Assembly: GCF_043641665.1 (NCBI RefSeq) | Contig: NC_092180.1 | Span: 13,509,891-13,573,890 of the forward strand | Length of the DNA: 64,000 nucleotides | Direction: 5' to 3' | DNA from: Enoplosus armatus | Lineage: Eukaryota; Chordata; Actinopteri; Centrarchiformes; Enoplosidae | Shown: positions 57,340-64,000 of the stretch, one piece after another | Position numbering within the stretch: position 1 is the first letter of the stretch | How the letters are laid out: every line of letters begins with the position of its first letter | Notes under the pieces: generated by a model | Told to the model about the DNA's origin: nothing | What the model saw: the letters and a program-made list of their open reading frames with translations, nothing else | Database searches by the model: none | Program-made: the position numbers and the translations under genes

Positions 57340-57570
57340 ACTACAGAATATACATTCAGAGCAAATGTCTTGTTTTGTCCAACTATCAGTCCAAAATCCA
57401 AAGATGTTCAGTTAGCATGAGACAAAGAAAAGCAGCAAATCCTCACAAGTTAATGTTTTTAATTTTTGCTCAAACAACAATGGTGTAAATGATTAATTGA
57501 TTATTAAAATAGTGGTCTATTAATTTTCTCTCAATCGACCAATCAATTAATCGAATAATTGTCTCCTGTC
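57340..57570. mobile_element. Common teleost interspersed repeat (AATCGATTAATCG-type end)
   Basis: CAAAGATGTTCAGTTAGCAT, GACAAAGAAAAGCAGCAAATC, then GATTAATTGATTATTAAAATAG and CGACCAATCAATTAATCG. These phrases in this order belong to an abundant, non-coding repeat in fish genomes. Its class is not named here. Confidence 0.65.
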
Positions 57571-58139
57571 TACATACATGAAAAGAATGCCTTCAAGCAG
57601 AGACTGTCCTAAACTGTGCATTGTTATCCCCAATTGAACGATTCATCGTGTCTCACTGTCCCTCTCTATGGCGGCCGGCTTTTGCTCTACCTTTGAGTGT
57701 GGCCATTTGCAACAGTTATAAACACTTTTGACGCATCATACAAACTAATTTGTTTCAAACATACCCCGGCTTTTAGCGCCTAGGTCACATAAGGTCTGCT
57801 AACATCTCCTTTTCCTGTATTTTTGTATGTGTGTGTACTGTATATATGTGTTTATTTAAAACATATATTCAATTAGTTATTTTTGCTACTCTGTCTTAAA
57901 GGTTGAACATTAGTGGTTGAATTTTTCTGTGGAAATTTACAAAGTTCACCGTGCTGCATGTGTGTGCTTCATTTGAAGTATTAAATAGCAGCATGTCTCC
58001 CCTGTGTGTTTCAGGCACCTTGAATGCCCTTAACCAGCACTAATAGGAGATAATGATTGGTGCTCAACAAAAAGAGAGATTCATTTTGAATTATTAACAA
58101 GTTAACTTTGTAGTGGAGGCACTTTATCCCCGAGGACAA

Positions 58140-58450
58140 ACAGCCCAAATGTTTGCAAAATATAATTAAGCCGAGGCATCTTTAAATGTCATTGCTGCCT
58201 GTGCCATGTTTCAAATTGTTCTGCATCAACAGAATTTAACGAGATGGCTAAGGAATCCATTTCCTGCAAGCATGTGATAAGCCACACATACAGTGGAGCA
58301 CTTTCATTGATTGCCAAAATAAAGCATTTTGTATGCAAATGGGGGAATGGAGTGGCTAAGCTGATTCAGCCTCATGGACACCAAATAATGGTCTTTACAA
58401 TTAATACTTTTACATGCTATCCATTGAAAATTCCATCTTCCATTTAATGG
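58140..58450. promoter_or_regulatory. Candidate conserved non-coding element with octamer
   Basis: Repeat-free AT-rich sequence with a perfect octamer ATGCAAAT (58333-58340), a POU-factor site common in vertebrate developmental enhancers. Conservation not testable here. Confidence 0.25.
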
Positions 58451-59483
58451 CTCTAAAACATTTACACATGCCCAGAAAAGAGAGGGAAAATGCACTGTGT
58501 TCCAATGGATTAATATGAAAGCCAACAAACAAATAAAGCCACGCATCCCTCCCACCCCCCCAGAGTATTGGTCCCTTTCCTGCCGTCTCATGCTCCTGCA
58601 CATTTTGGATTAACAGATAATCTTTGAACATGAAGGAAGGTCTGCTAACCCCGAGGGGGTGGGTTGTAGTGAGTGAAAGAGAGCACAGGATTGGAGGCAG
58701 TGCTGCATTGTTTGAACGTAATGTGCTTGTCTCGTTCTTGTTAACAAGCGGCTCTTTTTGTGGTGGTGATACGGCCTTAAATACCCCTCCTTCACTCTTG
58801 CAGGTTATGTTACAGGAGACCCACAGGTCTGAATAGATAAAGCGCACTAGGGTAATGTGCGTGTTGGCTACAAAAAAAAAATAGGTAGTCCAATGGCAAC
58901 CTTTCAACTATAGGTTCAGGAGTATTTGTGGGGACCAACAAACCGCTTATAATCGAGTGTATACATCCACGGAGCCTGCTGTTGACCTGTCTCAACAGTT
59001 GTATTATGAACAACCACCGAGTCCAAGAACAGGAGGAAAGTACATTTGGACTTTTTCACTGGCTTGGCCACTAGATGGTTGGAACAGTTTGTGTCCTGGC
59101 CTATACTTTGTCCTGGGTACTTCAGTGTCTTATCCTGTATAATGGAGGTCTTGTGATACTGAATGGCTTCTGTGTCCTCTCCTGCCATCTGTCCTCTGCA
59201 TTGTCTCTTGTTCAGGATTGTGTAACCTGTAACCTTCTGTTTTTACTAGTAGTGCTACATCTTTCGTACAAATCCATCTTCTTTTACACTTTATTTTCAC
59301 ATTTAGGAAACTATATGAACAAAAGAAATCAAACTCAGATTTGTGACACTGCCTTTTTTGTTGAAGCCTACAATTTAAAAAAAGAGCAGCTTGCTGAGTT
59401 TTTTTTATTGTTGCTAGGCAACCACCAAATCACCTGTCCTTAGCCTAATAAACGCAAATGACGCTGGGCGCTTTTCTGCTTCG

Positions 59484-59565
59484 AGTTCAACTCGAGGCGT
59501 TCAGAGTGCTCCTGCAAAAACGCGAGGCACTCCGGGTGTCCAAACTCGAGGCACCCAGGGTGCAT
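59484..59565. repeat. CGAGGC-containing short repeat cluster
   Basis: Three near-copies of CTCGAGGC/GCGAGGC followed by a CTC/TTC/CCC and a GTG end, about 30 bases apart, in GC-rich sequence within AT-rich DNA. Possibly the end of a DNA transposon. Confidence 0.45.
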
Positions 59566-62500
59566 GAGCAGCACGCAAAACTCTGACTGTCTAAAGAAAA
59601 CAACTGGAAAAATACGTCTCTCACTGCAATAACAGTGTCCTGTCTGATCAAGGCCTTACTGCCTCCTCTGATCTTTCCAAGATCCTCGCCTTTAATTTTG
59701 TCCTGTGCTGCTTTTGTTATGTCCTGTGTCATCTGTGTCCTGTTAAATGTTACAAGCTGGGAGTTATTGTACAAACCTGAACGTGTAAATATTTGTGCTA
59801 CTGAAACAAACACAAGGAAAAAGAAAGATTTAACATGAGAATGGCCACACAATGGTGCAGAACACACATTACAGTGATGAAGATGAGGGCAAAGTGTAGT
59901 ACAACACCACAGGAGGGTGGGTGCAGTATTGTAACCCGCTATTGAATTGGCTTGTATCTGATTAGGCACCACAAACAACAACCAGCACATACATGCTGAT
60001 ATGACAGCTTTATTTAATCTACTACACATCTGTTTCAATAAGCAAATCTTACAACCCAGTCTGTGTATTAATGCTGTATATAATGATTTTGTATGTCGAT
60101 TTTAAAACAAGCGCAAAATAAATTCAGATTGTTTTGTTTGGATTAGATGTGTATTTAAAGCATCACGTCTTCAGTTCAGCGAGGATTTTGGTGTGGTATG
60201 CTTTTATGCATTCGCCATATGGTGACGGGTGTGGTCAGAGCACTTGAGCAAATTTCTGTTTGGGAAATTTGGGTTGTAATGGATGCAGTTTTTATCCTGA
60301 AAATGACAAGGAAGAGTGAGAAGAGTGCAGTATTGCAGTGCTTTATGGTCTTTTATTTTTGGTTTTATTTTACTGTAAGACCTCATCTGCTGCCCCCCTT
60401 CATCCCTTTTGCACTTTTGCCCTTAACCCCTCACAGTATGCCATTCTCAAACTATGAATCTGGTATCACTTTAGAGTCAAGGACAGCAGCCAAAACTGTT
60501 GACAGCAGTGTTTGAAGTAAATGAGAAAGCTGAGCCCTTCCAGAGCTACTGAGAGGCGACAAGAGTGCAAGATGGGCAAGACGAACGATGGTGAAGGCAC
60601 TGACCTTCTGATCAGGTGAGTGTGAGGAGGCCTGAGGACAGAATCCCCTCTCTGCTGCTCAGGCTGAAATTTTGTGCTTGAGAAGTGTTTAACTTTCTCA
60701 AATCCCAATTGCACTCAGTGGGGAGTGTCCTCTTTCCCTTCGCCCACAGGTTTAGTGACTGCCCTTATGCCTGGGCCTGAAGAGGGGGTTGGGCGTTTGG
60801 AGGTTGGGGCGGGGGGGATCAATAGCATGGCAGCTTGCCTGTTTGACAGAGTGACAGAGGTGAAGTTAAGCTAGGAGCGAAAGAATGGGGTGAGATAGTG
60901 AGGGCTATAGATATCTGAGTAGGAATTATCCATGACACCTGGGCTCTCAAGCTGCAACCTTTAAGCACATGATTTAGGATCACCTCTATTTGTGGGATAG
61001 CCGTAGCAGATTCAGCACATTCAATCCAAGCCATTGTGCTCTGTTAGCTCTCACAGTTGAAAGACATTGTCAGTTATTTGTTTAGAAATGCTTTCATTGT
61101 TAAATCCTCCCACCTGCATTGTTTCAGCCAGGCGAATTCAATTTTATTTTGTACCGTCTTTAGTTTCACTTATTTGACAAGAAGATGTGGGAAAATCTCC
61201 TTTAAGTCATTCAGTCCATCCCTGTATTTTTCTGCACCACTGAACTGATACAAAAATGTTCTTTTTTTAAAGCGATAATCTATCATTTCTAATAATCTCT
61301 CTTTGCTGTGAGAATGGTGTCAATAAACTGACATGTTAAGAACAAGTGCAACAGCCTTTATCTCTGTAAAAATTCACAGCCGATGCTTCAAACAGAGACG
61401 AAAACAAACTCTGTGCTTTCATGTTTTGCCTTATTTTTAACCCTGGATGAAACCAAAAAATGTTTGCTTTCAAAAGGATGACATTTAACTATTATAGATG
61501 CAATGATGGATGCAAGAGATGGAGCATGTTAATGGAAAATGACGATGTCACGGTTCATCTTCCGAATTGAGGCACATTAATCCACAGTGTTATGGAAAAT
61601 GCTGATAAAAAATAAATGTACTGAAGATTTGTAACAAGTGGCATCAATTTCCCTTTTGACTGTCAGCGAATGAAGATTTCTTAGCAGATTGCATTATTTA
61701 CTCTGCTCAGAAAATCACAGAACTGTAAAATCCTTGCTAGCATATTACTTGGTGTTCTTGATTTCAGGGAGAGATCCCAACAAAGGCAATGTAAATGTCA
61801 TTGGTTTAAAATGCCCCATAGTGACAACTTAGCTTTCATCATACCTACATTAATTAAACTTGGCTTTACCATAGACTTTGACACAGCCATTTCCTGGCCA
61901 ATTGTGTATGCATGAGTGGTTCTCTCTCGGCCTGCTTTCTAGTGATAGGCTGTGGTCGTATGTTGGGGAAAATAGCTGGAAGTCATCTGAATCTTTGAGA
62001 AGCTTATAAAGAGAGAGTGCAGAGGCAGGGACGTAGCAAGTTTACAGATCCTGTATGCCACCAGACGAGGTGCTTTAATGAAGTACGGAGCATCAGATGG
62101 ACTGACTATAAGATGCATTGATAAAATGAATGATAAAGGCTGCTTTAAAGGAAGGAAATGCTTTTATGTATTCATCAAACGAAACATAACAGCAATCATG
62201 AAGACACTATATTAGGACTTGCATATACGTATGCTGTCATATAGTTTGTGAATTTAAAACACTAGTCTTCACATTAGTCTGGATTTGGAGTGTGGAGGTT
62301 GGTACTAATATCATATATGTAATATTTGAGAGTTTACATTTGCTTTAATTAGTTTTTTAAAGAATTGAAACCAAAATACTGAGCAAGACATTTCACAGTT
62401 GACAAAAATAAACTGTTTAAAATATTTTTCAATACAGTAAATGACTTGGACTGAGAGCCTTAAAGAGCAGAGATGCAAAAAGGCTTTTGATGGGACATCT

Positions 62501-62994
62501 CTCCATCCCATGTACTTGTTGAATAAAGCATCTGTCTCATGCACAAGGTAACTGCAATGAGAGGGCTTGTATTTGCAGAGATGAAACTCCCTATCCTCCT
62601 CTATGCCCGAGAGAGTTTAGCCTTGATGCATTTTACACCAGCCCAAAAACCTGCGTTGACAAGTTATCTGTGACCTGTGGTGAGAGCGGGAATGGCTGCG
62701 GTGAAAATCAATCTTCGCCTCTCCTCTCGCCTTGAATACCAGCAGAGCAAACAAACAGGCCTAAACAATACGATATATACCACATATCAATTACACTAAA
62801 TGCCTCAGTATCTATACTTCACTGTCCCAGGCACACACTGGTTACAAGGCACACACGCTGCTGTAAGACGATAATGGTGCTGCATTGTTCCTCACCATCT
62901 GGAGGGCTGATAAGGCCTGCCTGTGCATAGTTGATAATGAGAACAGGCAGAGGAAAAGTGAGTGTTAAACATTTCCTTGGCCCATGAAAAAGGT

Positions 62995-63080
62995 TCCATT
63001 AAGTCCACTGACCCCAATTGAATATTAATGAGCTAATTAACGGATTTATTGTTATGCACAATTTCTGGAGGGGCAATTTT
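62995..63080. promoter_or_regulatory. Homeodomain-type motif cluster
   Basis: TTAATGAGCTAATTAA (63025-63040) pairs two TAAT cores face to face, with ATATTAAT and a TGACCCC half-site close by. This is a typical homeodomain dimer layout. Confidence 0.3.
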
Positions 63081-63852
63081 TTTCAAGTGCTATTATTTTT
63101 TCTAATTATTTTCTGTACTTTTTATAATTGAATCTTTGTGGCTGCCAGCATCCTGTTTGTGCCTTGGCAACAAGAAAAAAGCAGCTGGCATCAGTTTTCC
63201 CTTCTATTAGCTTGCTGTAACTACAACAAAAACCAAAAAAAATAATTCGATACCAGTGTTTTTTGTCATCAGGACTACTCCCCATGCCTCCATCCACGCA
63301 ACACAAGTCCCAAAATATTACTCTTTAAATGCACCATCTTGCTTATCTGTTTCAGAAATATACAGGGCAAGTGATGTTCAGGTGTTGGATTACAAAAGTG
63401 CAATTACTTGGTTTACTGCAGGCTGCATTGCATGGAGGACTTGACAAAGGTTTAAATGGGCAGTGACAGCTGGGCTTGATAGATAGCATAATCAGCTGAT
63501 GTAGAGGATGCACTGAAGCAGTCCTCAGTGGACAGCTGGAGAGTACAGCCAGCTACTGAGAGAGAGATGGTAACCTTGGGAGGAATCACCACTGATACTT
63601 TGTTTAATGGATACATAAGATATGGACTGCAGCTTCAGGAAGTAGATTGTGCTCTTAATTGTGCGATTGTAATTAAAATTGTGTATCCATGCTGTAAAAA
63701 TATTCTATCCAAGGTCAGTTTTATTTTATTTTTTAAACCCCACACAAAATCATCTTAAATGCTTTCAATATAAAATAATACCAAATCTTAAGTGGAGTCA
63801 CTGCCTATAAGCTCCTTCCTTTGAATGTGCACAGGGAATTATCAAGTTCAGG

Positions 63853-63990
63853 GGGACCCCAGGACAGACCCAGGATGTGCTGGAGGGACTACCTGGAAAA
63901 GCCTGGGGATCCCCCAGGGAGAGCTAGAGGAAATGGACATGTGAGATACTCCGGTCCCTGCTACCCTGATCCACATACTGACTGATCCAT
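63853..63990 (+). mobile_element. RTE-like LINE 3' end fragment
   Basis: The translation QDRPRMCWRDYLEKPGDPPG resembles the GRPRTRWRDYI...LGIPQEE tail seen at the C-terminus of many fish non-LTR elements, with the CTGGGGATCCCCCAGG phrase following. It has a shortened, degenerate end with a stop and runs close to the window edge. Confidence 0.55.
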
Positions 63991-64000
63991 GCATCTCTTG

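Larger units (their letters stand above)
57571..63852. other. Intergenic sequence, no coding exon recognised
   Basis: Long open frames on the minus strand (58410-58907 and 59487-60038) have no recognisable domain. Contains candidate regulatory stretches at 58140-58450 and 62995-63080, a ~30-bp-period CGAGGC repeat cluster at 59484-59565 and an X-box-like palindrome at 59410-59422. LMO1, expected further out by synteny, is not seen. Confidence 0.6.

Noticed and set aside
58410..58907. 165-aa minus-strand open frame
   Set aside because: No recognisable domain, no adjacent splice or promoter signals, AT-rich intergenic context.
59487..60038. 183-aa minus-strand open frame
   Set aside because: No domain, signal or homologous motif recognised, and it covers part of the GC-rich repeat cluster. 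Probably chance or repeat-derived.
49464..64000. LMO1, expected by human synteny
   Set aside because: No LIM-domain zinc-finger pattern was found in any frame of the window, so it probably lies further right.
1..64000. tRNA, rRNA, CRISPR arrays or prokaryotic operon features
   Set aside because: No tRNA A/B-box cloverleaf, rRNA stretch or regularly spaced repeat-spacer array was recognised. The sequence is plainly eukaryotic.

Overview
This window looks like a piece of a vertebrate, most likely teleost, chromosome. It has large spliced genes with GT-AG introns, long CA/TG and ATT microsatellites, decayed LINE and MITE-like fragments of kinds common in fish genomes, and wide AT-rich non-coding stretches. 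There are no operons, ribosome-binding sites, CRISPR arrays or phage features. Only two protein-coding genes can be supported, and both were reassembled exon by exon with consistent splice phases.

Gene 1 is tub (tubby), + strand, 1070-39777. Two alternative first coding exons (1070-1125 and 21420-21457) both end in phase 2 and both fit the same second exon at 27201. Eleven shared exons follow and end in the tubby domain and a TAG stop. The predicted proteins are 503 and 497 aa. Tubby is a phosphoinositide-binding adaptor that works with IFT-A in ciliary membrane trafficking. The 3' UTR probably ends near 41580.

Gene 2 is ric3, the chaperone for nicotinic acetylcholine and 5-HT3 receptors. 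It lies on the - strand in six exons between 49463 and 44120 (472 aa). It has the usual membrane segments, a coiled-coil part and a long Glu-rich C-terminal tail. tub and ric3 converge tail to tail, with roughly 0.3 kb between the inferred poly(A) sites. TUB and RIC3 are also convergent neighbours on human 11p15.4, so this is conserved synteny.

49464-64000 lies upstream of ric3. No coding exon was recognised there. It holds a degenerate L2-like reverse transcriptase fragment (about 52749-53650), an inverted-repeat element (54141-54215), a common fish interspersed repeat (57340-57570), an RTE-like LINE tail (63853-63990), and unique AT-rich sequence with homeodomain- and octamer-type motifs that may be regulatory. 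In mammals the next gene in this direction is LMO1, but none of its LIM exons is visible here.

The points most worth checking are: a GC-AG intron in tub at a constitutive junction; a NAGNAG acceptor in tub; an intronic promoter-like block inside ric3 on the opposite strand, with TATA, two CCAAT boxes, an exact CTCF core match and a good splice donor; a CpG cluster with a near X-box in tub intron 1; a diverged ~195-bp tandem duplication; and paired copies of a small inverted-repeat element. I found no convincing new multi-gene system.
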